A stretch of DNA of 64,000 nucleotides from Alphaproteobacteria bacterium (lineage in GTDB: Bacteria; Pseudomonadota; Alphaproteobacteria; Sphingomonadales; Kordiimonadaceae): contig SBGU01000007.1 of assembly GCA_006226495.1 (NCBI GenBank), forward strand, positions 1-64,000. Direction: 5' to 3'. Each line of letters starts with the position of its first letter. Within the stretch, counting starts at the first letter, position 1. The translations under genes and the position numbers were made by a program. Below are positions 23,827-32,733 of this stretch, one piece after another. The notes beneath the pieces were generated by a model, which worked only from the letters and a program-made list of their open reading frames with translations, was not told the DNA's origin and ran no database searches.

Positions 23827-25856
23827 TGCTGCCAGCGGTCGCGGCCGCCCTTGTTCTCGAGGATATTCTGCAGGGCCGCCACCGTGCGCCTTTCATAGCG
23901 CTTGCCGGCATCACCCTGCAGGATATCGATGGCCTTGTCGAAACCAAGCCCGTCCCGGTGTGCGCGCGCCGAAACCATGCCCACAAAGGCGTTGGCGACC
24001 GACAGCACGCGGGCGCCGGGTTCGATGTCCTCGCGTGCCAGGCCTTTGGGCTCGCCGGAGCCGTCGCAGTTTTCGCGCATTTCGGCAAGGATGCGGGCCA
24101 CCGGCCCCTTGAAGTCGAGGCCCGCCACCAGTTCGGCGCCGCGCTGCATGCTGTCGCGCACAAGGTTCAGTTCGTCGGTGGTCAGCGGGGTCTGTTTGGT
24201 CAGGATCGAGGTGGGCACAAAAATCTTGCCCAGGTTTACCAGTTGGCCTGCGATACGCACGCTTTCGGTCATGTCGGCCTGCCAGCCCAGTTCACGCGCG
24301 ACAGTTGCCGCGACATCCGCCACCCTTTCGGAATGATGGCGGCTCCAGGGGTCCCGGGAATCGATGATTTCGGTCAGGGTCGTCACAAGCTGCTTGAACA
24401 GGGTTTCGCTCTGTTCGCGCGCGGCTACCAGTTCGGTGATGTCCTGCATCACCAGAAGCGCGCTGGCGGCTGAGCCGCCGCCGGCGGCCAGGGGCAGCAT
24501 CTCGGTCTGATATTTGCGAATTTCGCCGTCCACGGCCAGGCTCAGTGTGCTTTGGCGCGCTGTGCCCGCGCTTGCGCTTTTGACCCCGATTTGCAATTCG
24601 CCGGCGGTTTCGGCCGGGAAGGCAGTATCCAGGCGGCGGTTCGACAGCTCGGCCACCGGGATACCGGTGATGGCGCCAACCTTCCGGTTCGCAAAATGCA
24701 CGGTCATGTTGCCATCCAGCGCGGCAATGGCCGTGGGTTGTGCATCCGAAACCGACTGCAGGAAGGCGCTCAGGGCCTGGTTGCTTTCGGAAAGGGCCGC
24801 CTGTTCGCGATACGATGCCTCCAGCCGGCGCGAAACACCATGCCGCCACACCAGGATCAGGGCTGCCAGCACAAACAGGGTCGCCAGCGACAGGGTGATC
24901 ACCATGCTGTTGCGGCGGCTGTTGATGTCGGCCAGCGCCTCTTCGGCCTTGATGGTGCGGACCAGGACCCAGGGCACGGGGGCGGTCAGTTCACGACCGG
25001 TCACCAGCACCTCGGTGCCGGCATAATTTTGCAGCCGGCTGAAACCACCCGGCTCGCCCGCCGCGAAGGATGCCGCCGGGTCGACCCGCGCCTCGCCGAT
25101 GCGGCCACCACCCTTAAGCGGTGTGATCGGTTTCACGAGGCCGTCGTTTTCGCGGCTGACGATATAGGTTTCTGCGGTCTGGCTCTGTGCGCCGGGCTGT
25201 TCCAGGGTTTGCAGGAAATCGCTGTCCAGCGGGCGGGCGCCGATCACCCATGCCGCGCCGTGGGCACCACCGCCCATGCCTTCATCCTGCACGATGGGCG
25301 CACCAAACAGCACCAGCGGGGTCTTGTCGTCCAGTTGCGGGCCGAGGGCGATAAACGAGCCCCGGCTGTCCGACGGCCATTCGCCGGGCCTGAGGACCGG
25401 CATGCCCGTGGTCATGACCAGCGGCGTGCCGTCGGCGGCAACCAGAGCGATGCCGGCGCGGCGCGGGCGTTTCACATTCGCAGCGACCTTGTCGATGGCG
25501 CGCTGTTCGTGGAAACCGGTGCGTTCTGCCGTGGCGGACAGCATGGAATAGACATAACCGCGCTGCGCCTCGGCGGCGGCAGCCTCGTCTGCACCAAGAA
25601 TCTGGCTGGCATACAACTGGATCGAGGCATCGGCCGACAGTTCCTCGATGTTGGCGAGATAGCGGTTCAGCCAGGCCGAAACCTCGGCCGACCGGCTGTC
25701 GGCAACCAGGGACAGGCGGTCCTGCCAGCGCACCATGTTGCGTTCGGCCTCGGATTGCGCGAATCGGAATATCAGGAACAGCCCGACCGCGATCAGCGCC
25801 ACCAGGATGGTGCCGATTGCCAGATAGGATTTTCCGCCGTTCTTGTTGTCCGCCAT
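23796..25856 (-). CDS. Membrane receptor with PAS and degenerate HD-GYP domain
   Basis: A 686-residue inner membrane protein: helix (about 11-30), a Cache-like periplasmic sensor domain (about 35-310), a second helix (about 320-342), a PAS domain (about 370-480), then an HD-GYP region (about 495-670). The HD-GYP is degenerate. The family HDIGK is VNLGK, the HHE triad is MREN, and GYP reads GEP in the CDGSGEPKG stretch, so most metal ligands are gone although RHHSERVADV remains. It is thus likely a non-catalytic binding module. It is divergent from the BTLCP protease gene over a 138-base region with a perfect inverted repeat. Confidence 0.85.
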   Translation of the reverse strand: MADNKNGGKSYLAIGTILVALIAVGLFLIFRFAQSEAERNMVRWQDRLSLVADSRSAEVSAWLNRYLANIEELSADASIQLYASQILGADEAAAAEAQRGYVYSMLSATAERTGFHEQRAIDKVAANVKRPRRAGIALVAADGTPLVMTTGMPVLRPGEWPSDSRGSFIALGPQLDDKTPLVLFGAPIVQDEGMGGGAHGAAWVIGARPLDSDFLQTLEQPGAQSQTAETYIVSRENDGLVKPITPLKGGGRIGEARVDPAASFAAGEPGGFSRLQNYAGTEVLVTGRELTAPVPWVLVRTIKAEEALADINSRRNSMVITLSLATLFVLAALILVWRHGVSRRLEASYREQAALSESNQALSAFLQSVSDAQPTAIAALDGNMTVHFANRKVGAITGIPVAELSNRRLDTAFPAETAGELQIGVKSASAGTARQSTLSLAVDGEIRKYQTEMLPLAAGGGSAASALLVMQDITELVAAREQSETLFKQLVTTLTEIIDSRDPWSRHHSERVADVAATVARELGWQADMTESVRIAGQLVNLGKIFVPTSILTKQTPLTTDELNLVRDSMQRGAELVAGLDFKGPVARILAEMRENCDGSGEPKGLAREDIEPGARVLSVANAFVGMVSARAHRDGLGFDKAIDILQGDAGKRYERRTVAALQNILENKGGRDRWQHYGLRISEEG

Positions 25857-25922
25857 GTCTGAGCCCCTCTTGTCCCCGCCTCTGATGCGGCCGGCGCGCG
25901 GGCTCATCGGTTGATGATCCGT

Positions 25923-25950
25923 TTGACGCGACCGCGTCAGGCGGTATGTT
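25923..25950 (+). promoter_or_regulatory. Promoter and inverted repeat before the BTLCP gene
   Basis: TTGACG (25923-25928), 16 bases, TATGTT (25945-25950) form a sigma-70-like promoter. Overlapping the -35 is a perfect inverted repeat TGACGCG-AC-CGCGTCA (25924-25939), a likely operator. Function is inferred from position only. Confidence 0.5.
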
Positions 25951-25994
25951 GGTACAGAATATCGATCGGCTCAAACAATTTCGATTTGGCTTTT

Positions 25995-26675
25995 ATGTTC
26001 TATCTGAAAGGGTTGCTTGCAGTTGCATGGCTGTGCTGCCTGGTGCTGGTCGCCGGGGCGGTTTGTGCCGAGCCGCCTGCGATGACCCTGTTCGGCAGTC
26101 GCGAAATCAAGTCCACCAACATGGCGTCCTTCAGCAAATGGACCGACATGTGGCGCAAATATAACCTGCCGCGCACGGTCGCCGACCGCCCCCGGGACGA
26201 GACACTGCGCTGCCGCGGCATGGACAGGGTCAATTGCAACAGGGACGACTGGGAGGCCTTCATTGTCGCCGCAGCGGGCAAACCTGAGCGCCAGTTGCTT
26301 GATGAAGTGAATGCCTACATGAACCGGTCGCCCTATATCGTCGACCCCGTGAACTGGGGCGTGCCGGATTATTGGGCCACCCCGGACGAGTTTTTCCTGA
26401 AGGACGGCGACTGCGAAGATTATGCCATCAGCAAATATGTGACCCTGAAACGGCTGGGCGTGGACCCCGAAACCATGCGCCTTGTGATACTTCAGGATGA
26501 AAATCTGCGCGCTGCACACGCGGTGCTTGCGGTGGCCCTGGGTGACGACGTCTATATCCTTGACAACCAGGTGGACAGCGTGTTGTCCCATACCCAGATC
26601 CTGCACTATCGTCCGGTCTATTCGATCAACGAAAGTGCATGGTGGCTTCACCAGGTTAAGCGATTTTCACAATAA
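25995..26675 (+). CDS. Periplasmic transglutaminase-like cysteine protease (BTLCP, LapG-like)
   Basis: A 226-residue exported protein with a signal peptide cleaved near Ala25 (VAGAVCA-EP) and the BTLCP triad: C140 in KDGDCEDYA, H175 in RAAHAVLAV and D190 in ILDNQ. This is the family of LapG, the periplasmic protease that clips the N-terminus of large surface adhesins, where it is controlled by the LapD receptor. The ATG at 25995 begins a good signal sequence; the longer frame from 25911 does not fit. It leads a two-gene unit with the degenerate EAL-like gene 14 bases on. Its substrate is not shown. Confidence 0.87.
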   Translation: MFYLKGLLAVAWLCCLVLVAGAVCAEPPAMTLFGSREIKSTNMASFSKWTDMWRKYNLPRTVADRPRDETLRCRGMDRVNCNRDDWEAFIVAAAGKPERQLLDEVNAYMNRSPYIVDPVNWGVPDYWATPDEFFLKDGDCEDYAISKYVTLKRLGVDPETMRLVILQDENLRAAHAVLAVALGDDVYILDNQVDSVLSHTQILHYRPVYSINESAWWLHQVKRFSQ

Positions 26676-26689
26676 ATTAAGGACATGCA

Positions 26690-28123
26690 GTGTTCAATCG
26701 GCGACGCGAAGCGGAAACGGCGAGCGGAGTGACCTCAGGTACGAGTGCGCGTATGGGCAAGGACGTCAGAAACGTAGAACAGATGGTTGACTATGTGAAC
26801 CAACTGCGTCGCCACACGGAAGGGCGCCGTGCGGTTCATATTCGGCTGTCCGCGCTTGAACGCGAATTCCAGCAGGAACATTACCGTTTGTTCTGTGCCT
26901 CGACCCTTCGGGTGCTTGTCACCAAGTTTGGCGCGACCATCTTTTCGCTGCCCAATGCCGATATCGTGGTCATCACCCGCGAAGCCGCCGTCGACAATAT
27001 CGATCCGCCCTTGACCGTTATCCGCCGCAAGCTCAAGGGCTCGTCGGTGATCGCGCGGCTCGACCCCATCCAGGGTGTCAGCGATTCTTTCATCGAATGG
27101 TTCGACCTCGAAACCCAGTATGCCGATTTCCGCCGTTATATCGCGGCGCTGGCCGACCGGCTTCTGGGCCTGTCCGGGCCGGACAGGCCGGTGCCCACCG
27201 TCACGGCCACGGTCGCCGAACCGGCGCCTGCCAAGCAAGCCAAACGCGGGTTCGATGAGGATACCGAGGCCCTGCTTGTGGAAATCCAGCAGCGCATCGG
27301 CAAACAGGAACAAATGCCACAGCCCAAGCTTTCGCCCATGAAAGCGGTGCGCATGATCCCGATCGTGCCGCCGAACCAGGAAATTTCGGATCACGAGCTC
27401 AACCCCGAGCTTCTGGTCACCCTGGTCAATGCGCTGCATGGCACCGATATCGCCGGGCTGATCCGGCGCCAGCGGGTCATGGCCATTCTGGGCGACGAAG
27501 TCCCCATGGAAGTGTTTGTCCACAAGATCGTGCCGCAGAGCCTGGTGTTCGAGACCGTGTTCAAGAACCGGGTGCTGGCGCCGAACCGCTGGCTGAGCGG
27601 CTACCTGAATGATTATGTGGCAAGCCGGGTGCTGGCATCCCTGCCCAGCATGGATGCCGAAAAATCACTGGCCTCCAGCCTTCGGGTCACCACGACCAGC
27701 GTGCTGTCTGAAGCGTTTGATACGTTCGATGAATATGTCGGTGAACGTTCCCGCGCGCGCATCATCCTGGAATTCACCGCGCTCGACATGATGGCGAACC
27801 CGCGGCTCTATATGGCTGCCGCGCGCAAGGCGTCGGACCGGGGCTACCGTATTTCGGTGGCGGACATCGACCCGGCCTCCTTTGTCTGGCTCGACCAGGA
27901 CCGGCTGGATGCGGCGTTTGTGAAAGTGCGCAAACCGAATCTTGCCGTCAGTGACTGGCTGACCCCCGAACTCGAAACGGTTATCAGTCACAAGATCAAT
28001 CGGGTCGGCATGGCGCGGGCGATTTTTGATGGCTGCGACAGCCGCTCGGATATCGAGCTCGGCGAACGGCTTGGCTTCACCCTGTTCCAGGGCGAAGCGG
28101 TCGACCCGCTGCACGCCATCTAG
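26690..28123 (+). CDS. Protein with degenerate EAL (and possibly GGDEF-like) domain
   Basis: A 477-residue soluble protein with no membrane helix. The C-terminal part (about 330-477) resembles a collapsed EAL phosphodiesterase: LEFT replaces LEIT, VADID the DDFG segment, VKVRK the KID, FDGCDSRSD the AEGVE, and FTLFQGEAVDPL the QGYxxGxP end. The N-terminal region (about 50-170, GATIFSLPNADIVVITREA) recalls a GGDEF-like alpha/beta fold without GGDEF. It is probably not an enzyme but could bind a nucleotide. The start is GTG at 26690 with AAGGA upstream, the second gene after the BTLCP protease. Both domain calls are by pattern and need structure comparison. Confidence 0.62.
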   Translation: MFNRRREAETASGVTSGTSARMGKDVRNVEQMVDYVNQLRRHTEGRRAVHIRLSALEREFQQEHYRLFCASTLRVLVTKFGATIFSLPNADIVVITREAAVDNIDPPLTVIRRKLKGSSVIARLDPIQGVSDSFIEWFDLETQYADFRRYIAALADRLLGLSGPDRPVPTVTATVAEPAPAKQAKRGFDEDTEALLVEIQQRIGKQEQMPQPKLSPMKAVRMIPIVPPNQEISDHELNPELLVTLVNALHGTDIAGLIRRQRVMAILGDEVPMEVFVHKIVPQSLVFETVFKNRVLAPNRWLSGYLNDYVASRVLASLPSMDAEKSLASSLRVTTTSVLSEAFDTFDEYVGERSRARIILEFTALDMMANPRLYMAAARKASDRGYRISVADIDPASFVWLDQDRLDAAFVKVRKPNLAVSDWLTPELETVISHKINRVGMARAIFDGCDSRSDIELGERLGFTLFQGEAVDPLHAI

Positions 28124-28136
28124 GGGAAGGTGCGCC

Positions 28137-28676
28137 CTATTGGGGCGAGCGTTTGGCCAGGATACGCTGCAGGGTGCGGCGGTGCATGTTCAGCCGGCGC
28201 GCCGTTTCCGAAACATTGCGGTCGCACAGCTCATAGACCCGCTGGATATGTTCCCATTTGACCCGGTCGGCAGACATGGGGTTTTCGGGCAGGGGCGGGG
28301 TGCTGCTTTCGATATTCAGGAGCGTATTGGCAATCTCGTCCGGATCGGCGGGTTTGGCGAGGAAGTCGACCGCGCCGGCTTTCACCGCTGCAACCGCGCT
28401 GGCGATATTGCCATAGCCGGTCAGCATCACGATGCGCATGTCCGCGCGGACCTGCCTGAGGGTCGGCACGAGGTCGAGGCCGTTGCCGTCGCCCAGCTTC
28501 ATGTCCAGCACAGCATATTGCGGGCGTTCCTGTGCGGCTGTCAGCGCGCCTTCCTCCAGGCTTTCCGCGGCAAAGACCGTGAAACCGCGCCGTTCCATGC
28601 TGAGCACAAGGCGCGAACGAAAGGCTTTGTCGTCCTCGACGACCAGAAGGCGTTTTTCCGTGGCGTCAGCCGTCAT
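28137..28676 (-). CDS. regA: Redox response regulator RegA/PrrA/ActR
   Basis: A 179-residue two-domain regulator. The receiver (about 8-125) has the phosphoacceptor D58 in VLDMKLGDG, an acidic pair VVEDD and K108 in LAKPAD. The short C-terminal Fis-like helix-turn-helix is NVSETARRLNMHRRTLQRILAKR, nearly invariant among RegA/ActR proteins. It governs genes of respiration, photosynthesis, carbon and nitrogen fixation in other alphaproteobacteria. The ATG at 28676 suits GGAGG nine bases upstream. It overlaps the regB end by 11 bases, so the two are coexpressed. Confidence 0.93.
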   Translation of the reverse strand: MTADATEKRLLVVEDDKAFRSRLVLSMERRGFTVFAAESLEEGALTAAQERPQYAVLDMKLGDGNGLDLVPTLRQVRADMRIVMLTGYGNIASAVAAVKAGAVDFLAKPADPDEIANTLLNIESSTPPLPENPMSADRVKWEHIQRVYELCDRNVSETARRLNMHRRTLQRILAKRSPQ

Positions 28677-30015
28677 CGCTTTCATCCTCCGTCTCTGGTA
28701 CTTGTTCCAGGTCGTCGCGCCGCCAGGAAATCCAGACCCGCGCACCGCCTGTGGGCGACCGGTCGAACGTCAAGGTTGCCCCTGTGCGTTCTAGCAGGGT
28801 TTTGGCGATAAACAAGCCAAGACCCAAACCGCCATCACGCCCCGCGACCAGTTGCCGCGTCGTAACATACGGTTCGCCAAGGCGTTTCACGATTTGCGGG
28901 TCGAATCCAGGGCCATCGTCATCGATGATGACATCGATGCGTTCATTGTCCCAGCCGGCGACAATATCGACCCCGCGCCGGGCATATCCCGCGGCGTTTT
29001 CAACGATGTTGCGTACCGCATGCACCAGTTCAGGCTGGCGCCGTATCACCAGCGCATCCGCGCCTTCCGAACGGAAGCGGATCGAGACACCCCGGCCTTC
29101 ATGCGGTGCTGCAGCTTCCCTGAGCACGGCTTCGAGCGCCATATGGGTGAAATGGTCGCCCGCGCCGGCGCGCCGCTGTTCCCTGAGTTCCGACAGGATG
29201 TTCCGGCATCTTGTTGCTTCTGCAACAATAAGCTCGAGGTCGCTTTCGGCATCCGGGTCGGTGCCCTGGGATTGCAGGATTTCGAGCCGGTCGCGCGCGG
29301 CCAGCAAAATGGTGCCCAGCGGCGTGCCCAGTTCATGGGCTGCCGCTGCGGCCAATGTACCAAGAGCAGACAGCTTCTGTTCCTGTTCCAGCGCAATCTG
29401 GGTGGCGGCCAGGGCCCGCGCCCGGTGCCGGCCTTCGCGGCCGACCCGCGCCATATAAAGCGCCAGGAATACAAGCGTGAAACAGAGGCTGACCCAAAGG
29501 CCGGCCATCAGCACTTCATGGATTTCAAGCGGCGGCTGGCTCCAGGGCAGCGGGAAGGGGGTGACCGCCAGTGCGCTTACCAGCACCAGCGACAAGGCTA
29601 TCAGCAGCTTGGTACTGCGCTGTCCCAGGATCGAGGCAGAGACGCTGGTCGGCGCCAGAAGCAGGATCGAGAAGGGGTTCGCCAGCCCGCCGGTCACGAA
29701 CAGCAGGGTCGCAAGATGCACAAGGTCGAAGGCCAGATGCGCCGCCGACTGCCGGTCGTTGAGGCGGGTATTGGCATCAGCCCTGAAGGAATACCACAGG
29801 TTCAGGACCGCTGAGGTCAGGACAATCGGCACCGTGATGTCGGGCCGCACGTCGAAACCCAGCACAAAGCCCACAAAGGCCAGCGCGGCCAACTGCCCGG
29901 CCACCGCCATCCAGCGGATCAGGACCAGGGTGCCCAGGCGGACACCACCGCCGTCAGGCAGCAGTTCGGGGTCTATCAGGATCAGGTCTTCCGAGGCTTT
30001 GTGGCCGGTGGGCAT
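28666..30015 (-). CDS. regB: Redox sensor histidine kinase RegB/PrrB/ActS
   Basis: A 449-residue membrane kinase with six hydrophobic helices (about 30-190). It has the RegB quinone-binding signature GGLANPF (109-115), the phosphoacceptor H227 in AAHELGTPLGT, and a redox-type Cys270 in ATRCRNILSEL that matches the regulatory cysteine of RegB. The ATPase domain has DDDGPGFDP and GGLGLGLFI. The kinase senses the quinone pool and phosphorylates RegA. It is cotranscribed with regA and the CbiB-like gene upstream. Confidence 0.93.
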   Translation of the reverse strand: MPTGHKASEDLILIDPELLPDGGGVRLGTLVLIRWMAVAGQLAALAFVGFVLGFDVRPDITVPIVLTSAVLNLWYSFRADANTRLNDRQSAAHLAFDLVHLATLLFVTGGLANPFSILLLAPTSVSASILGQRSTKLLIALSLVLVSALAVTPFPLPWSQPPLEIHEVLMAGLWVSLCFTLVFLALYMARVGREGRHRARALAATQIALEQEQKLSALGTLAAAAAHELGTPLGTILLAARDRLEILQSQGTDPDAESDLELIVAEATRCRNILSELREQRRAGAGDHFTHMALEAVLREAAAPHEGRGVSIRFRSEGADALVIRRQPELVHAVRNIVENAAGYARRGVDIVAGWDNERIDVIIDDDGPGFDPQIVKRLGEPYVTTRQLVAGRDGGLGLGLFIAKTLLERTGATLTFDRSPTGGARVWISWRRDDLEQVPETEDESDDG

Positions 30016-30016
30016 G

Positions 30017-30907
30017 TCAGGTCGGTTCCGTCATGATGAAGGTGGTCAACATCACCATCATCAGCGCCAGAAGCGCACTTGCAAGCATTATGACACGCCC
30101 GGCGCGCCGCACGTCGGTGTTGGTCAGCCGCGCCTTGCCATCCTTCGGGCCCAGCCAGCGGGTGCGACCGCCCTGCCGGCGGCCTTCAAACGCGAAGCCG
30201 AGGCCATGGGCCAGAATGGCAAGCGGCCACAGGCCGGCGATCAGCCTGCCGCGCACGGAAACCTTCAGGCCGCGCACCGCGCCCAGGCTGGTGCCGGGAA
30301 TGGCGATTTGTGCCGCCAGCAACGTCAGCGCCGCCAAAAGAACCCCCGGCAGCGACAACAGGTTGTGCAGAATGGCGGCCGGCGTGAAAAAGCTGCCGTC
30401 GGGCCGGTTCACGCCTTCGGGATGGCCGGCCTCCAGCAGGGCGGCGACAAACCGGTAGGGCAGCAACAGCGCAAAGCCCCCCAGCGCAAACAGGACCAGG
30501 TTGGCGACCAGGGTTTCACCATAGCTGCGTGCCAGCATCTGTACGGCGGCGCGTGCGCCGGCATGGGGGTCGCCGTCGTTCGCCAGCCGGTCAAGCACCG
30601 CCTGCCAGTCCAGCCGGACGCGGACCGCCAGCAGCAACAGGGTAAAGGCGACCAGCAGGCCGATCCGACCGCTTGCCATAAATATGTTGAGATACAGCCC
30701 AAGCCAGCCGATCAGGGGCAGCAGGACAACAACAAGTACGGTGCCACGCACCGCCCTTTCCCGCGCCGACCTGAGCGGGCGGTTCAGTCGTGCCGAAAGG
30801 CCGCTTGCGAGCAAGCCGAATATCTTGCCGACACCGGGAATATGGCCAAGCGCGGCGCGCCCGCCCAAGGCCAGGTCGGCCAATGCAGCCAGGCCAAAAA
30901 GCACCAT
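30017..30907 (-). CDS. CobD/CbiB-like membrane protein
   Basis: A 296-residue membrane protein with at least five hydrophobic segments. The start (HIPGVGKIFGLLASGLSARLNRPLRS) resembles the HPVxWxGRxI...LNR region of CbiB, which makes adenosylcobinamide phosphate in cobalamin synthesis, and GARAAVQMLARSYGETLVANLVLF resembles the second family block. The match is weak in places, so it may be a diverged paralogue with another role. It lies one base from regB on the same strand and has no cobalamin neighbours. The start ATG at 30907 is the only candidate before an in-frame stop. Confidence 0.55.
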   Translation of the reverse strand: MVLFGLAALADLALGGRAALGHIPGVGKIFGLLASGLSARLNRPLRSARERAVRGTVLVVVLLPLIGWLGLYLNIFMASGRIGLLVAFTLLLLAVRVRLDWQAVLDRLANDGDPHAGARAAVQMLARSYGETLVANLVLFALGGFALLLPYRFVAALLEAGHPEGVNRPDGSFFTPAAILHNLLSLPGVLLAALTLLAAQIAIPGTSLGAVRGLKVSVRGRLIAGLWPLAILAHGLGFAFEGRRQGGRTRWLGPKDGKARLTNTDVRRAGRVIMLASALLALMMVMLTTFIMTEPT

Positions 30908-30958
30908 CCAGTCGGTCGATGTATGCCCTGTCAGCAGAAGGGTCTCCGTTCGGTTGGC

Positions 30959-31525
30959 TCAGTAGGTGGCGCCGGCGTCCTGCAGCGCCTCAACCATGCG
31001 GCGGCTGCGGCTCAGTTTGGCATATTCAAGGGCGGTCTTGCCGGTCAGGTCCTGCACATTGGGGTCGGCGCCCGCTTCCAGCAGCAGTTGCACGGCACCG
31101 AACTGGCGGCCACGCACTGCTTTGATCAGCGGGGTTTCCTGCCCGATGTCGGCGCGGTTCGGGTCCGCCTTGTAGGACAGAAGCAGTTTGACCATGTTCA
31201 GGTCGCCTGCCGCCGCCCGGCGCATCAGCGCGGTTTCACCACGGTTGGGGTCGGCCATGTCCGGGTTGGCCTTATAGTCCAGCAGCAGTTTCACGATCGC
31301 GGTGTTGCCGCTGTCCACGGCCAGCAGGATCGCGGGCATGCGCTCGCTGCGGCTGCGGGTGTCCGGCGACACGCCTTTGGCCAAAAGTTCGGTCACCTTG
31401 GCGATGTCCTTGTCATCAATGGCCTTCAGAAGGTCATATTGCGGGGACATGGCCTGGGCTGCACTGAACATGCCGCCGCACAGGACCATAAGGGTAATCA
31501 GAAACGCGCGCTTGATCGCAAACAT
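30959..31525 (-). CDS. Secreted ankyrin repeat protein
   Basis: A 188-residue protein with a signal peptide (MFAIKRAFLITLMVLCGGMFSAAQA) and about four ankyrin repeats from residue 26 to the end, each with the pattern of TALMRRAAAGDLNMVKLLLSYKADPN. Ankyrin repeats bind partner proteins; the partner here is not evident. It is upstream of the CbiB-like gene, whose start lies 51 bases past its stop, and divergent from the SCO1 gene. Confidence 0.88.
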   Translation of the reverse strand: MFAIKRAFLITLMVLCGGMFSAAQAMSPQYDLLKAIDDKDIAKVTELLAKGVSPDTRSRSERMPAILLAVDSGNTAIVKLLLDYKANPDMADPNRGETALMRRAAAGDLNMVKLLLSYKADPNRADIGQETPLIKAVRGRQFGAVQLLLEAGADPNVQDLTGKTALEYAKLSRSRRMVEALQDAGATY

Positions 31526-31678
31526 GGAAACTCCGTTTTCACTATTTTGTCATTGCCGGTGGACGCGGGTCGGTCTTCCCGTGACATGTGCGGCACATAT
31601 TTCTATAACACCCGCAGGATCACAAGCCCCTCGGGCCGAAAAACGGCCATGGGCCCGATCAAAATATGGAGATGTTGC

Positions 31679-32278
31679 ATGAAAGTGGTACGGCTGATGG
31701 CCTGGGCTGCCGTCGTTCTGGTGGGTGCATTTTTGCTCGGACAGCGATTCATGACCGGTAACGAGGCCAAAAGTGGCCCTGGTGGACCCTTCACTTTGAC
31801 CGCCCACACCGGCGAGCGTATGTCCGATACCGATTTCCGCGGCAAGTTCATGCTGGTCTATTTCGGCTACAGTTTCTGCCCGGACGTATGCCCGCTCGAG
31901 CTGCAGAAACTGACCATCGCGCTCGAGACACTGGACAAGGAAGGCTACGATACGTCCAGCCTGCAGCCAATTTTCATCACAGTTGACCCCGAGCGCGACA
32001 CGGTTGACGAAATGGCGGCCTATGTGCCCCAGTTCTATCCGCGCCTGATCGGCCTGACCGGTACACCCGAAGAAATTGCCGATGTTGCCCGCGAATATCG
32101 TGTCTATTTCCGCAAGCGCGAGCAGGAAGATGCGGACGGATACCTGATGGACCATCAATCCTTCATTTTCGTGATGAATCCTGATGGCAGCTTCAACCGG
32201 CTGTTTTCCGGACGCGACAAACCGGAGGATATTGTGGCACCCTTCCGAAAAGTGCTGCCGAAACGCGACGGACAATAA
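31679..32278 (+). CDS. SCO1/SenC family protein
   Basis: A 199-residue membrane-anchored thioredoxin-fold protein that delivers copper to or reduces cytochrome c oxidase subunit II. It has an N-terminal anchor (about 5-22), the copper motif CPDVC with C67 and C71 in FCPDVCP, and H159 in LMDHQSFIF. The ATG at 31679 is a good start with GGAG upstream. It is followed after four bases by the YcgN gene. No oxidase genes are in the window. Confidence 0.92.
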   Translation: MKVVRLMAWAAVVLVGAFLLGQRFMTGNEAKSGPGGPFTLTAHTGERMSDTDFRGKFMLVYFGYSFCPDVCPLELQKLTIALETLDKEGYDTSSLQPIFITVDPERDTVDEMAAYVPQFYPRLIGLTGTPEEIADVAREYRVYFRKREQEDADGYLMDHQSFIFVMNPDGSFNRLFSGRDKPEDIVAPFRKVLPKRDGQ

Positions 32279-32282
32279 GCGA

Positions 32283-32711
32283 ATGCCTTTCTGGAAAGAA
32301 AAATCGCTGACCGAGATGAGCCGCGAGGAATGGGAATCCCTGTGCGACGGCTGTGGCAAATGCTGCCTGCACAAGCTGGAGGACGAAGACACCGGCGAAA
32401 TTCATTATACCGACATCGCCTGCCGTTTCCTGGATGCCGATACGGTCAAGTGCGGCAAATACTGGGTGCGCCAGCGTTATGTCGGCAACTGTGTGGTCAT
32501 GACCCCGGATGTGCTGGACAAACTGCCCTGGATGCCCAGCACCTGCGCCTATCGCCTCATTTACGAAGGCCGGGACCTGCCGGAATGGCACCCGCTGGTC
32601 AGCGGCGACCCGGACAGTATGCTGAAGGCGGGCAAGACCGTGAAGGGCCGTGTGGTCGACGAGCGTGAAGCCGGCGACTATGAAGACCATCTGGTCAGTT
32701 GGCCGGCCTGA
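32283..32711 (+). CDS. YcgN family cysteine cluster protein
   Basis: A 142-residue protein with the zinc/iron-type cysteine cluster CDGCGKCC near the start, then CRFLD, CGKYW and CAYR. YcgN-family (UPF0260) proteins are small and of unknown role. The start ATG at 32283 is four bases after the SCO1 stop, so the two are coexpressed. Confidence 0.88.
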   Translation: MPFWKEKSLTEMSREEWESLCDGCGKCCLHKLEDEDTGEIHYTDIACRFLDADTVKCGKYWVRQRYVGNCVVMTPDVLDKLPWMPSTCAYRLIYEGRDLPEWHPLVSGDPDSMLKAGKTVKGRVVDEREAGDYEDHLVSWPA

Positions 32712-32733
32712 CGGCAAAGCGGGGCTGCGGCAC

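Noticed and set aside
29477-32278. A 933-codon plus-strand frame that ends with the SCO1 gene
   Set aside because: The first 730 codons are antisense to regB, the CbiB-like gene and the ankyrin gene and have no family pattern. Only the part from ATG 31679 is SCO1.
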